Shown piece after piece: positions 27,367-35,390 of a stretch of 64,000 nucleotides of DNA; the first letter of the stretch is position 1, and every line of letters starts with the position of its first letter. The notes beneath the pieces were generated by a model, which had not been told where the DNA came from, did no database searches, and worked only from the letters and a program-made list of their open reading frames with translations. The DNA comes from [Clostridium] viride DSM 6836 (lineage in GTDB: Bacteria; Bacillota; Clostridia; Oscillospirales; Oscillospiraceae). Made by a program: the position numbers and the translations under genes. The DNA is taken from NCBI GenBank assembly GCA_000620945.1, contig JHZO01000004.1, positions 310,001 through 374,000 of the forward strand, read 5' to 3'.

Positions 27367-28092
27367 ATGTCTGGACACTCCAAATGGCATAATATTCAGA
27401 AAACAAAAGGCGCAGCGGATGCGAAGCGCTCACAAATGTTTACTAAGGTAGCACGTGAAATCATCGTAGCAGTTAAGGCCGGAGGCAGCGGGGACCCCGC
27501 GAACAACTCCCGCCTAGCCACTGTCATTGCGAAGGCAAAGGCTGTTAACATGCCCAACGATAACATCAAGAGAACCATCGACAAAGCACTGGGATCGGAC
27601 AATGCCGATAACTTTGAAAGCGTTGTCTATGAGGGCTATGGACCAAACGGGGTTGCCGTCATTGTAGAAGCCTTGACGGATAACCGGAACCGTACCGCAC
27701 CGGAAATGCGGCATTATTTTGATAAGTTCGGTGGCAATCTAGGTGCCTCCGGCTGTGTTTCTTGGTCCTTTGACCGCAGGGGTGTCATCATCATCGAGCG
27801 TGAGGATTTAGAGGAAGATACCGTCATGTTAGACGCTTTGGAAGCCGGTGCCTCGGACTTTGTGCCGGATGATGAGTGCTTTGAGGTATATACGGAGCCG
27901 GATGAGTGCGGAGCCGTCGCCAAGGCACTGGAGGATAAGGGATATGTATTCCTCTCGGCGCAGGTGGAAATGGTGCCCCAAAACTACGTAAAGCTTGAGA
28001 CGGAAACCGACATTAAAAACATGGAAAAGCTCATTGACCATCTCGAGGACAATGACGACGTGCAGAACGTGTATCATAACTGGGAGCAGTGA
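27367..28092 (+). CDS. yebC: YebC/TACO1-family protein, integration target
   Basis: A full-length 241-residue YebC/TACO1 protein (N-terminus SGHSKWHNIQKTKGAADAKR). Relatives bind ribosomes to ease translation of difficult sequences such as polyproline, or act as DNA-binding regulators. The last 116 bases of this gene belong to a 119-bp block repeated perfectly at 38113-38231. An integrative element has therefore inserted here and rebuilt the same C-terminus, so the protein should be unaffected. Confidence 0.95.
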   Translation: MSGHSKWHNIQKTKGAADAKRSQMFTKVAREIIVAVKAGGSGDPANNSRLATVIAKAKAVNMPNDNIKRTIDKALGSDNADNFESVVYEGYGPNGVAVIVEALTDNRNRTAPEMRHYFDKFGGNLGASGCVSWSFDRRGVIIIEREDLEEDTVMLDALEAGASDFVPDDECFEVYTEPDECGAVAKALEDKGYVFLSAQVEMVPQNYVKLETETDIKNMEKLIDHLEDNDDVQNVYHNWEQ

Positions 28093-28094
28093 GT
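27976..28094 (+). repeat. Left attachment repeat (attL) in the yebC tail
   Basis: 119 bp identical to 38113-38231, running from inside codon 204 of yebC to two bases past its stop codon. The crossover point cannot be placed within identical DNA. The length is large for an integrase core, which suggests the element carries a whole 3' gene segment that restores the target. Confidence 0.92.
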
Positions 28095-28157
28095 TTCTGC
28101 GTGAAAAACCTAGTATTATCAACGGCTAGAGCATTGTCTATAAGGCTTGTGGGTTAG

Positions 28158-28171
28158 TCGAATGATGGAAT
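28158..28171 (+). repeat. Candidate left arm-type integrase site
   Basis: TCGAATGATGGAAT occurs here, 64 bases inside the left att repeat, and again in the same orientation at 38005-38018, 95 bases inside the right one. A 14-bp identity at both ends fits integrase arm-binding sites such as those of lambda or Tn916. Confidence 0.5.
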
Positions 28172-28246
28172 CTGTTTGGCCTTTAAAGGTATCTGTACCC
28201 GCTTGGTTTTTATGAGTACCTAACAAGCAATTTGTACTGCATTATT

Positions 28247-28285
28247 AAGCCCTTTTAGTGTGTAAAAAACATGCTAGGAGGGCTT
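28247..28285 (+). promoter_or_regulatory. Hairpin covering the integrase ribosome binding site
   Basis: AAGCCC pairs with GGGCTT and TAGTGTGT with ACATGCTA (two G-U pairs) around an A-rich loop. The 3' arm holds AGGAGG (28276-28281), the site for integrase GTG 28289. Transcripts reading in from yebC should fold this and block integrase translation. It may also serve as a weak yebC terminator. Confidence 0.55.
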
Positions 28286-28288
28286 ATT

Positions 28289-29197
28289 GTGTTATTAGAG
28301 GATAGTGTAAAAGAATTTGTTTTTGAATGTGAAATCAAAAAATACACGTGGAAAACGATCAAGGGATATAAGAATGGCTTGGAGTATCTAGTTAACTATT
28401 TGAAGCACGAACACAATCTGACGGAGTTGGAGGAGGTTCAAACAAGGCATTTAAAAGCATACTTTAAGTGGCAAACAAGGAGGGGTAGAAAAGAAACTTA
28501 TCTGAATGGGGTACTTAAAGCCTTTCGTTCCTTTTTTAAGTACCAACTAAACGAAGGTAATACAACAAGTAATCCTGTATTAAAGGTTAGTTGGATGCGA
28601 GAGCCTAAGACCATTATTAAAACCTTTTTAGATGATGAGGTTAGAGGAATGTTATCGGCATACCCTCAGAGCGACTATATAAGCGTTAGAAATAGGGCGA
28701 TCTTAGCTATGCTCTTTGATACTGGTATCCGCAACTATGAGCTTTGTACCCTCACCAATGACGCTATAAAGGATAATTATCTTGTTATCTTTGGCAAGGG
28801 CAAAAAAGAACGCCAAGTAGGGAAGAGTCCTTACTTAGCAAAGATTCTAATGAAGTATGACACGATCAAAAAGTACAATTTTGAATATAGAAACACCAAC
28901 ACACAAGCTTACTTTCTGTCACGTACAGGAAGGCCACTAACCACCGAAGCTATAGAACGGATTGTAAAAATGGCAGGGAAACATGCGAAGGTATCAGCTG
29001 ATATACGGTGTAGCCCCCACACCTGTCGACACTACTTCGCGCAGGCACAGTTAAAGAATGGAATAGATGTTTATTCTCTCAGCCGGATATTGGGGCACGA
29101 AAATATAAAAATAACTCAAAGGTACTTGCAAGGATTACAGGATATTGAGGTTGTAAATCAATCAATCAAAACCAGTGTGTTAATGAACCTAAGATAA
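28289..29197 (+). CDS. Tyrosine recombinase / integrase of the element
   Basis: A 302-residue XerD-like integrase. A SAM-like core-binding domain covers about residues 1-95 and the catalytic domain follows. All catalytic residues are visible: Arg in DTGIRNYEL (near 148), Lys in GKGKKERQ (near 172), His-x-x-Arg in SPHTCRHYF (near 248), His in LGHENIK (near 271) and Tyr in TQRYLQG (near 279). GTG 28289 is chosen over an ATG six codons earlier because AGGAGG lies between them. Its place beside attL fits a role in integrating into yebC. Confidence 0.88.
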   Translation: MLLEDSVKEFVFECEIKKYTWKTIKGYKNGLEYLVNYLKHEHNLTELEEVQTRHLKAYFKWQTRRGRKETYLNGVLKAFRSFFKYQLNEGNTTSNPVLKVSWMREPKTIIKTFLDDEVRGMLSAYPQSDYISVRNRAILAMLFDTGIRNYELCTLTNDAIKDNYLVIFGKGKKERQVGKSPYLAKILMKYDTIKKYNFEYRNTNTQAYFLSRTGRPLTTEAIERIVKMAGKHAKVSADIRCSPHTCRHYFAQAQLKNGIDVYSLSRILGHENIKITQRYLQGLQDIEVVNQSIKTSVLMNLR

Positions 29198-29200
29198 AAG

Positions 29201-29235
29201 TGGGGATAGGCTAAGAGTTTCTCAACTTATCCTTT
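29201..29235 (+). terminator. Hairpin after the integrase gene
   Basis: GGGGATAGGCTAAGAG pairs imperfectly with CTCAACTTATCC just past the integrase stop. A close relative of this hairpin follows the integrase remnant at 29912-29947. Confidence 0.6.
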
Positions 29236-29666
29236 GCTTCAAATTAGTTTAACCAACGAGAGGATCGCTTGCTTAAAACAATAGATAGTTTAATTAACAA
29301 CTCATAATGTTCCTTTAGGTTTGAGAGCTTAAAGTGGTTCCATACAGCTAGGCTATGCATTCTATACCCCACCCTGTAAAAATCAAATCTAACATCAAAA
29401 GCAACTTTATTGTAATGCGATCTCTATATGTTACATTGATGCTCATGTTCCATAGTCAACGAAAGCAAATATTATTTATGGGACTATTCATTATCGGTGT
29501 AGTCTCATTGCATTGATTTTATTTTACTTATTCACCCTAGGAATGCTTTTTTGTGCTTTCCTTATTCATAACATAGGCGAAAGGAAACGGCATTTATAGG
29601 TGATTTTGTATCACTAAAATAATATACTTTGCAATATCAACCTTACGAAGCATCATAAGTAATTAG
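29236..29666. other. 431-base AT-rich stretch without a gene
   Basis: No open frame with a ribosome binding site was found on either strand. It separates the intact integrase gene from the integrase remnant and may be what is left of the second recombinase's N-terminal half, but no similarity is readable. Confidence 0.5.
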
Positions 29667-29882
29667 AGAGGCGTTAGAAAGACCAGCTTGCATCTATATA
29701 GGCATACCTTCATAACCAATGCTGTTAATCAAAAAGTGTCTCCTTTGATGCTACAGCGTATCACAGGGCATAGCACAATGCAACTGTTAAACAGGTACCA
29801 CAATGCAAGGACAGAGGATATAGTTGATATCATTGATGATATTGAGCCTAAGAACGACAGGAAGAAAAACTATTTCAAATAA
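29667..29882 (+). pseudogene. Tyrosine recombinase remnant, C-terminal part
   Basis: After an in-frame stop at 29664-29666, the frame encodes about 71 residues with LYRHTF (His-x-x-Arg type), RITGHSTM (second catalytic His) and LLNRYHNA (Tyr nucleophile). These are the last three catalytic elements of a tyrosine recombinase in correct order. The N-terminal domain and the first catalytic Arg are absent. It differs from the intact integrase upstream, so it is from another recombinase. It is followed by the same type of hairpin. Confidence 0.75.
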
Positions 29883-29911
29883 AGAAGCGCTCTCTACTGA
29901 GAAAATTAAAT

Positions 29912-29947
29912 AGGGGATAGGCTGAGTGATAGCTCAGCTTATCCCTA
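29912..29947 (+). terminator. Hairpin after the integrase remnant
   Basis: GGGATAGGCTGAG pairs with CTCAGCTTATCCC around a short loop. It is closely related to the hairpin at 29201-29235. Confidence 0.65.
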
Positions 29948-30097
29948 AAGTTGAGTTCAATTAATTACACAACAGAACTCGAATGTATTAATTGGCATGT
30001 TTTACGATGTTTTTAAATGCTATCTTGTGTTAAGTAGATGATTTTTTGGATGTAAATAAGTCTAATTTGCCGACCATTACTTTAGACGAATTTCATA

Positions 30098-30153
30098 TTG
30101 ACAAAATTTAATATGATGCATATACTGAAATATATTGAATTTTTTTGATATGA
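30098..30153 (+). promoter_or_regulatory. Promoter and putative ArsR operator of the mobile ars operon
   Basis: TTGACA (30098-30103), 17 bases and TATACT (30121-30126) form a consensus promoter upstream of arsR. TTTTGATATGA at 30143-30153 is repeated at 30522-30532 before the permease gene, a likely ArsR recognition element. Confidence 0.65.
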
Positions 30154-30162
30154 GGTGATGTT

Positions 30163-30474
30163 TTGGTAACCATTTACGAGAAGAATGCAAAGGTATTTAA
30201 AGCCTTTTGTGATGAAAAGCGGTTGCGTATCCTTGAGCTACTGCGTGGTGGTGAGAAATGCGCCTGTGTGTTAATCGATCAATTAGGTATTGGACAGTCT
30301 GCAATTTCCTATCATATGAAGATATTAGTCGAGTCAGGCGTGGTGGCAAGTCGGCAGGAAGGCAAGTGGACGCACTACAGGATAAGTGAAGCTGGTAGTA
30401 CTTATGCGAAAAATTTGCTTGAAGAGTTAACTACCCCAAATGCCATTGCTGGAGAAAAAAATTGCTGCAAATAA
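30163..30474 (+). CDS. arsR: ArsR-family metalloregulator (element copy)
   Basis: A 103-residue winged-helix repressor. The As(III)-sensing Cys pair lies in GEKCACVL (near residue 27), matching the CVC motif of classical ArsR, and the C-terminus adds a Cys-Cys pair. The recognition helix follows (IGQSAISYHMKIL). The start is TTG behind GAGGTGAT. It heads the operon and should derepress it when arsenite binds. About half the residues match the chromosomal ArsR at 62 kb. Confidence 0.92.
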   Translation: MVTIYEKNAKVFKAFCDEKRLRILELLRGGEKCACVLIDQLGIGQSAISYHMKILVESGVVASRQEGKWTHYRISEAGSTYAKNLLEELTTPNAIAGEKNCCK

Positions 30475-30475
30475 A

Positions 30476-30500
30476 GAGCCATCTACATGATGGCTTTTTA
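30476..30500 (+). terminator. Terminator between arsR and the permease gene
   Basis: AGCCATC and GATGGCT with a 5-base loop and five T residues. It separates arsR from the transport genes, which have their own operator-like site. Confidence 0.75.
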
Positions 30501-30512
30501 TAAGGCTTACGC

Positions 30513-30532
30513 ATCAAATTATTTTGATATGA
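30513..30532 (+). promoter_or_regulatory. Palindromic operator-like site before the permease gene
   Basis: ATCAAA, four bases, TTTGAT, overlapping the shared TTTTGATATGA element. Its position 35 bases upstream of the permease start suggests ArsR controls this second transcription unit. Confidence 0.5.
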
Positions 30533-30566
30533 TTGTCCTATCATTGAAAGTGAGGTTTTTTATTGC

Positions 30567-31580
30567 ATGTTTGTTTTGAAAACAATATGGGACTTTTTTC
30601 AAGGTCAAATATTGGGAATGAAGTGGCTAAATAGCGTTATTGGAAGCGGCTTGACCGCTATGGGACTAGACATCAATGGTCGTTGGGGAGGCAGCCTTCA
30701 GTTTTTCCTTTATGATGTCATTAAAATCACAGTGCTCTTATGCTTCCTGATTTTCATCATCAGTTATATTCAGAGCTATTTCCCCCCAGAACGAAGCAAA
30801 AGGATACTTGGTCGTTTCCGTGGCATTGGCGCAAACTGCGTCTCAGCGCTTCTAGGAACAGTAACGCCATTCTGCTCGTGCTCTTCCATTCCCTTATTCA
30901 TCGGTTTTACCTCTGCAGGTTTACCTGTTGGCGTAACGTTTTCGTTTTTAATTTCATCCCCTATGGTGGATCTCGGTTCGCTACTCCTGCTTATGAGCAT
31001 TTTCGGTGCAAAGGTTTCAATTATTTATGTAATTGTTGGCCTTATCATCGCTGTTGTCGGTGGCACAATTATAGAAAAGCTTCACATGGAAAAATACGTG
31101 GAAAGCTTCATCCTTACAGCTGGTAGTGTTGATATTGAATCACCTGACCTGACAAAAAAGGAGCGAATGATCTACGCAAAGGAGCAAATGCTCTCAACTT
31201 TTAAGAAAGTAATTCCATACATACTGGTTGGCGTGAGCATTGGTGCTATCATTCACAACTGGATTCCAGAGGAATGGGTTGCAAGCGTGCTGGGTAGTAA
31301 GAACCCCTTTGGTGTGGTATTAGCAACCCTAATCGGTGTTCCGATGTATGCAGATATCTTCGGTACTATTCCTATTGCGGAGGCATTATTTTATAAGGGA
31401 GCACAGCTTGGTTCTATTTTAGCCTTTATGATGGCTGTTACTACCCTGTCTTTGCCATCCATGATCATGCTACGTAATGCGGTAAAGCCTAAGCTTTTGG
31501 CGTTGTTTATTGCCATATGCACCGTGGGTATCATTATCGTGGGCTATGTATTCAATGCACTACAAGCAGTTATCATATAG
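30567..31580 (+). CDS. ArsP-type (DUF318) permease, element copy
   Basis: A 337-residue membrane protein with about eight hydrophobic segments, belonging to the DUF318/UPF0718 permease family that includes ArsP, an exporter of trivalent organoarsenicals. The conserved Cys-containing segment TPFCSCSSIPLFIGF lies near residue 108. About 70% of residues match the permease at 61-62 kb by eye. Its neighbours (redox protein, ACR3, ArsC) support an arsenic role, but relatives may move other soft metals. Confidence 0.85.
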   Translation: MFVLKTIWDFFQGQILGMKWLNSVIGSGLTAMGLDINGRWGGSLQFFLYDVIKITVLLCFLIFIISYIQSYFPPERSKRILGRFRGIGANCVSALLGTVTPFCSCSSIPLFIGFTSAGLPVGVTFSFLISSPMVDLGSLLLLMSIFGAKVSIIYVIVGLIIAVVGGTIIEKLHMEKYVESFILTAGSVDIESPDLTKKERMIYAKEQMLSTFKKVIPYILVGVSIGAIIHNWIPEEWVASVLGSKNPFGVVLATLIGVPMYADIFGTIPIAEALFYKGAQLGSILAFMMAVTTLSLPSMIMLRNAVKPKLLALFIAICTVGIIIVGYVFNALQAVII

Positions 31581-31592
31581 GAGGGCTAAAAC

Positions 31593-32262
31593 TTGGTATC
31601 CCGTTATTGACTACCTAACTTGCTTAGAATGTGGCACATGCGTAATAAACTGCCCACATAGTGTTTTTGACTCAGCAAAAATCCCATCGCCCGTTGTGTT
31701 AAATGCAGAATTTTGCATTGACCATTGCCATGGATGTGGAAATCGTTATCAAGTTGGAGCGATTACTTACGTAGGTGACGATACTGGTTGGAACCCTCCA
31801 AATGGTATGGGTCAAATTGAATCAACTCCCCATTGCTCATGTGTTGAACCCTCTGAAAGGACAATCACAATTGACTACCTGTATCTTGATCTGAAGACCT
31901 GTGACCGATGCATTGGAACGGATAAAGCACTTGAAGAGGTTTTACTGACTCTAACGCCCACATTGCGTCTTGCTGGTTATGATGTTGAGTATAGAAAAAT
32001 CGAAGTGAAGACGGCAGAGCTTGCAGAGCAATTTCAATTCCTTTCTTCTCCGACTATCAGAGTAAACGGTTGGGACATCTGCAGTACTGTGAAGGAAAAT
32101 AGCTGTGGTTGCTGTGGGGAAATAAGCGGAACTAATACCCAATGTCGTATATTTGAATATAACGGAGAAAACTACGAAGTACCACCGAAAGAATTACTTG
32201 CCAAAAGCATATTTCAAGCAGTGTTTGGGATACCTAAAGGTAAATGTTCCTGTGAATCTTAA
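31593..32262 (+). CDS. Ferredoxin-DUF2703 fusion, probably damaged
   Basis: The frame encodes a 4Fe-4S ferredoxin-like N-terminus (CLECGTCVINCPH) and a DUF2703 domain with CDRCIGTD and CGCCGE cysteines. DUF2703 proteins are often found beside arsenic genes; their activity is unknown. Three oddities suggest decay. The only start with a good site (AGGAGG 31579, TTG 31593) is out of frame by one base, as if a C were added in the CCC at 31600-31602. The second cluster reads CIDHCHGCGNRY, with Tyr (TAT) where Cys (TGT) is expected. The frame continues past the stop into a Cys-rich tail. Confidence 0.6.
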
Positions 32263-32346
32263 TATGAGCTTCCTCAAAACTTGAAGTCCTTCTTTGAAGG
32301 AAAGGACAAGAATTCAGGGTGTTCATGTGGGGTTAACTGTTGCTAA
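32263..32346 (+). pseudogene. In-frame Cys-rich tail fragment
   Basis: Directly after the TAA of the DUF2703 gene, the same frame encodes 27 residues: YELPQNLKSFFEGK, then CSCGVNCC, then stop. The first part resembles the YEVPPKELL region just upstream and the ending is typical of arsenic or metal handling proteins. It is best read as the last piece of a related gene left by recombination or deletion. Confidence 0.5.
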
Positions 32347-32429
32347 AAAAGAGTAGGGCATATCTTGCCCCAATTCTTTTTGCTAGGCATTTCAATTATG
32401 CAATATTGAATTAAAAGGAGATCTGAATT

Positions 32430-32777
32430 ATGGCAATGTTCAACTTTGGAAAAAAGAAGGAAGAGGCTTCCTGCTGCTGTGCCGGAAGTTGTGATACTGA
32501 AACTATGGTGATGGCGGAACATGCAAAGGCACAAGGTGCAAGTGTTAAAGTATTGGGCAGCGGTTGTGCGAAATGCAATCAGCTTGAAGTAGCAACCAAG
32601 GAAGCCTTAGCGCATTTAGGTATGGACACCAGCATTGAACACGTGGCAGATTTTGCTCAGATTGCAGCATACGGTGTAATGACCACACCTGCTCTGGTTG
32701 TAGATGGCAAGGTTGTTTCTTACGGTAAGGTGCTCAAAGCCGAGGAAGTAGTTAAGATATTACAAAAGATCAGATGA
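32430..32777 (+). CDS. Thioredoxin-like redox-active disulfide protein
   Basis: A 115-residue small thioredoxin-fold protein (TM0996/MTH895 type). The active site is GSGCAKCNQLE (Cys-x2-Cys near residue 50) and the cis-Pro region is MTTPALVVDGK near 89. The N-terminal extension has a Cys cluster (CCCAGSC). Such proteins nearly always accompany DUF318 permeases and could supply electrons to the arsenate reductase or pass metal to the permease. AAAAGGAG precedes the ATG. Confidence 0.85.
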   Translation: MAMFNFGKKKEEASCCCAGSCDTETMVMAEHAKAQGASVKVLGSGCAKCNQLEVATKEALAHLGMDTSIEHVADFAQIAAYGVMTTPALVVDGKVVSYGKVLKAEEVVKILQKIR

Positions 32778-32791
32778 CTAAGGGAGGATAT

Positions 32792-33841
32792 ATGGACAAG
32801 AAGGTAAATGGAGGAATAGGCTTTTTTGAAAAGTATCTTTCACTCTGGGTTATTTTGTGCATGATCTTTGGAGTTTTGATTGGAACGTTTTTACCCATCG
32901 TTCCATCATTTCTTGGGCGTTTTGAATATGCCAATGTCTCCATTCCCATTGCCATACTCATCTGGCTTATGATTTACCCGATGATGCTTAAGATTGATTT
33001 TCAGAGTATAAAAAACGTTAGCAAAAACCCAAAAGGATTATTTGTTACATGGGTAACCAACTGGCTTATTAAGCCCTTTACCATGTTCGGAATTGCTTGG
33101 TTATTCTTCTTTATTGTTTTCAAAGCTCTGATACCAATTGACCTCGCGAAAGATTATTTAGCCGGAGCAATTCTTTTGGGAGCAGCACCATGTACTGCTA
33201 TGGTATTTGTTTGGAGCCATTTAACTAAAGGCAATGCAGCATACACAGTTGTTCAGGTGGCAACAAATGATATAATAATCTTAATTGCGTTTACTCCTAT
33301 TGTGGCATTCCTCTTAGGCATTGGAGGCGTGACTATACCGTGGGCTACCTTGATTCTGTCTGTAGTTCTCTTTGTAGTTATTCCATTAGCTGGTGGAGCT
33401 ATTACCCGTCACTACATCATTAACAAACATGGACTAGATTACTTTGAGAATAGCTTTCTCACAAAATTTAACCATATTACCGTTGTGGGTCTGCTACTGA
33501 CCCTTGTCATTATTTTTTCGTTCCAAGGTCAGGTGATTTTAGCTAATCCGCTCCATATCCTCTTAATTGCAGTTCCCCTCGTTCTGCAAACCTTCCTCAT
33601 TTTTTTCATCGCCTATTTAGCAAGCAAAGCACTAAGACTACCTCATGACATTGCTGCTCCAGCTGGAATGATAGGTGCATCCAACTTCTTTGAATTAGCC
33701 GTAGCCGTTGCTATCGCTTTGTTTGGTGCTCAAAGTCCTGTTGCTCTTGCGACTATAGTTGGTGTTCTCGTTGAAGTGCCAGTCATGCTTGTGCTTGTAA
33801 AGATTGCTAACGAAACGAAAGGATGGTTTCACAATGCGTAA
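32792..33841 (+). CDS. acr3: Arsenite efflux transporter ACR3
   Basis: A 349-residue membrane protein with ten predicted segments, of the ACR3/BART family that exports arsenite by proton exchange. Family-typical stretches are GAAPCTAMVFVWSHLTKG near residue 134, which holds the essential Cys, and APAGMIGASNFFELAVAV near 290. ATG 32792 follows GGGAGG; an ATG 18 bases earlier lacks a site. The resident ars operon at 60-62 kb has no ACR3, so the element adds true arsenite export. Confidence 0.93.
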   Translation: MDKKVNGGIGFFEKYLSLWVILCMIFGVLIGTFLPIVPSFLGRFEYANVSIPIAILIWLMIYPMMLKIDFQSIKNVSKNPKGLFVTWVTNWLIKPFTMFGIAWLFFFIVFKALIPIDLAKDYLAGAILLGAAPCTAMVFVWSHLTKGNAAYTVVQVATNDIIILIAFTPIVAFLLGIGGVTIPWATLILSVVLFVVIPLAGGAITRHYIINKHGLDYFENSFLTKFNHITVVGLLLTLVIIFSFQGQVILANPLHILLIAVPLVLQTFLIFFIAYLASKALRLPHDIAAPAGMIGASNFFELAVAVAIALFGAQSPVALATIVGVLVEVPVMLVLVKIANETKGWFHNA

Positions 33842-34250
33842 ACCAAGGGTTGCCTTCATTTGTGTCCATAATTCCTGCCGTAGCCAAATTGCAGAAGCGC
33901 TTGGTAAGCACTTGGCCTGCGATGTTTTTGAAAGCTATTCAGCTGGAACAGAGGTAAAGAAGAACATAAATCCAGATGCAGTAAGGCTTATGAAAGAGAT
34001 TTATGGTATTGATATGGAATTAACTCAGCGGCCTAAACTTCTGTCCGACATACCACCGGTTGATGTGGGCATAACAATGGGTTGCAATGTTGATTGTCCA
34101 TATTTACCATGTAAACAACGGGAAAACTGGGGTCTAGACGATCCAACAGGTAAAAGCGATGAAGAGTTCATCTCAGTGATTCATACTATAGAAACGAAAA
34201 TCACTGAATTAGCAAAATCCCTTAAACCTTATAATTCACTTCGGGCTTAA
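33834..34250 (+). CDS. arsC: Arsenate reductase, thioredoxin-linked ArsC (element copy)
   Basis: A 138-residue reductase of the low-molecular-weight phosphatase type. The catalytic P-loop Cys is in CVHNSCRS near residue 10 and the redox Cys pair in GCNVDCPYLPC near 82-90 completes the three-Cys relay. It converts arsenate to arsenite for export. Start 33834 overlaps the acr3 stop. It is closely similar to the chromosomal ArsC at 60.2-60.6 kb. Confidence 0.93.
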   Translation: MRKPRVAFICVHNSCRSQIAEALGKHLACDVFESYSAGTEVKKNINPDAVRLMKEIYGIDMELTQRPKLLSDIPPVDVGITMGCNVDCPYLPCKQRENWGLDDPTGKSDEEFISVIHTIETKITELAKSLKPYNSLRA

Positions 34251-34337
34251 AAAGCTACACTGAGAATGCAATATAAATACTACAGCTATTTTGAGTTGCA
34301 GAATGCATGCTAAAAATGCAAAATACCCCCTAACTAT

Positions 34338-34368
34338 AAAAGAGACTGTTTTTGGCAGTCTCTTTTTC
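34338..34368 (+). terminator. Terminator of the mobile ars operon
   Basis: AAAAGAGACTG and CAGTCTCTTTT with a 7-base loop and a T tract, 88 bases after arsC. Confidence 0.88.
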
Positions 34369-34538
34369 GTTTCTATTTGGCAAAATAGAGTACACTCTAT
34401 ATTTGCGTTGAGTGAGAAGATAGGCATGTAAAAATTGAACTAGAAAACGCTTTGTTTACCTAAATTTAAACAGTGTATAGAATTTAGATTTGTTACGTAT
34501 TTTAATTAAGTGACAATAATCGTCTGGAGGGTTTAATA

Positions 34539-34820
34539 ATGATTATTGGAGTTGCATCCATCAAACTATACGCCCCATGGGTTCACTCATTAAAAGAAAA
34601 GCGCATGGTGGTGAAAAGTATCATCACAAAAGTTCAAAATAATTTTAATGTGTCCATTACCGAAGTGGATGAACATGATACGCACCAAACCATAATAATA
34701 GGTATTTCTTGTATAGCAGGTACAGTTGCGCTTGCTAGTAGTACAATTGATAAGGTAATTAGATTTACAGAGGAAAATACAGATGCGGAAATATTGGATA
34801 TCCAACGTGACATTCGATAA
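34539..34820 (+). CDS. DUF503 (YlxP-like) protein
   Basis: A 93-residue DUF503 protein beginning MIIGVASIKLYAPWVHSLKEKRMVVKS in two conserved pieces. Chromosomal members (YlxP) sit in the nusA-infB-rbfA region and may help ribosome assembly; a copy on an accessory element is unexpected. GGAGG precedes the ATG. It has no obvious link to arsenic. Confidence 0.82.
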   Translation: MIIGVASIKLYAPWVHSLKEKRMVVKSIITKVQNNFNVSITEVDEHDTHQTIIIGISCIAGTVALASSTIDKVIRFTEENTDAEILDIQRDIR

Positions 34821-35251
34821 AGCGTAGACTTTTTAGCCCTAAATAAGATTATCTTAGCCGAGTAGGATCGTTCGGTGTTAAAATATGCTCTTAAGAATGG
34901 AAATGAACTACTAATCCCTTTTGCAAATTCAGAAAACAAACTGAAAATGTAATATACCCCCACTACCATTAGGTGAGCGGTATAAGCTATGCAAAGTAGC
35001 ATGATTCAAAGCGGGACAAGCTGTACTGCTTTAAAAATGTCCAATTGGAAAACTAATAGATTCAAACTGAACCCGTTAATGAATAGTTTGTTAATTTAGA
35101 CACGAAATTCAGAAGAAGATAAAAGAAGAAGTCATAATGTTGTCAAGAGTTCTAAGTCTGTTTGTCGCTTGATCAAATATTGAGAGTGGAAGATGAAACA
35201 TTGTTCCTTTTGCTTAATTGAAAACAAGTGGATGGTTTTTAAAGGTGTACG
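34821..35251. other. 431-base AT-rich gap without a gene
   Basis: No supported open frame on either strand between the DUF503 gene and the res-like repeats. No clear terminator was found. Confidence 0.5.
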
Positions 35252-35345
35252 TTTATAAACTGCTCAAAACAAGGGAAAATAAAGTTTATAAAACTACTAA
35301 TTAGAATATTTTAAACGTTTGTATAATGTGTTGTATTTTACAAAC
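35252..35345. promoter_or_regulatory. Candidate res/crossover sites of the serine recombinase
   Basis: GTTTGTA (35317-35323) and TACAAAC (35339-35345) form an inverted repeat 29 bp across, the size of a resolvase dimer site. GTTTATAAAC at 35252-35261 and GTTTATAAAA at 35284-35293 could be further subsites. The set ends 45 bases before the recombinase start and could also serve autoregulation. Confidence 0.45.
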
Positions 35346-35390
35346 TAAAGTGATAATATTGAGACAACTAAGAAATGGGGGTTGTTTCAT

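Noticed and set aside
31593-32346. Selenoprotein hypothesis for the DUF2703 gene and its in-frame tail
   Set aside because: The separating stop is TAA, not TGA, and no SECIS-like hairpin is needed to explain a gene fragment.
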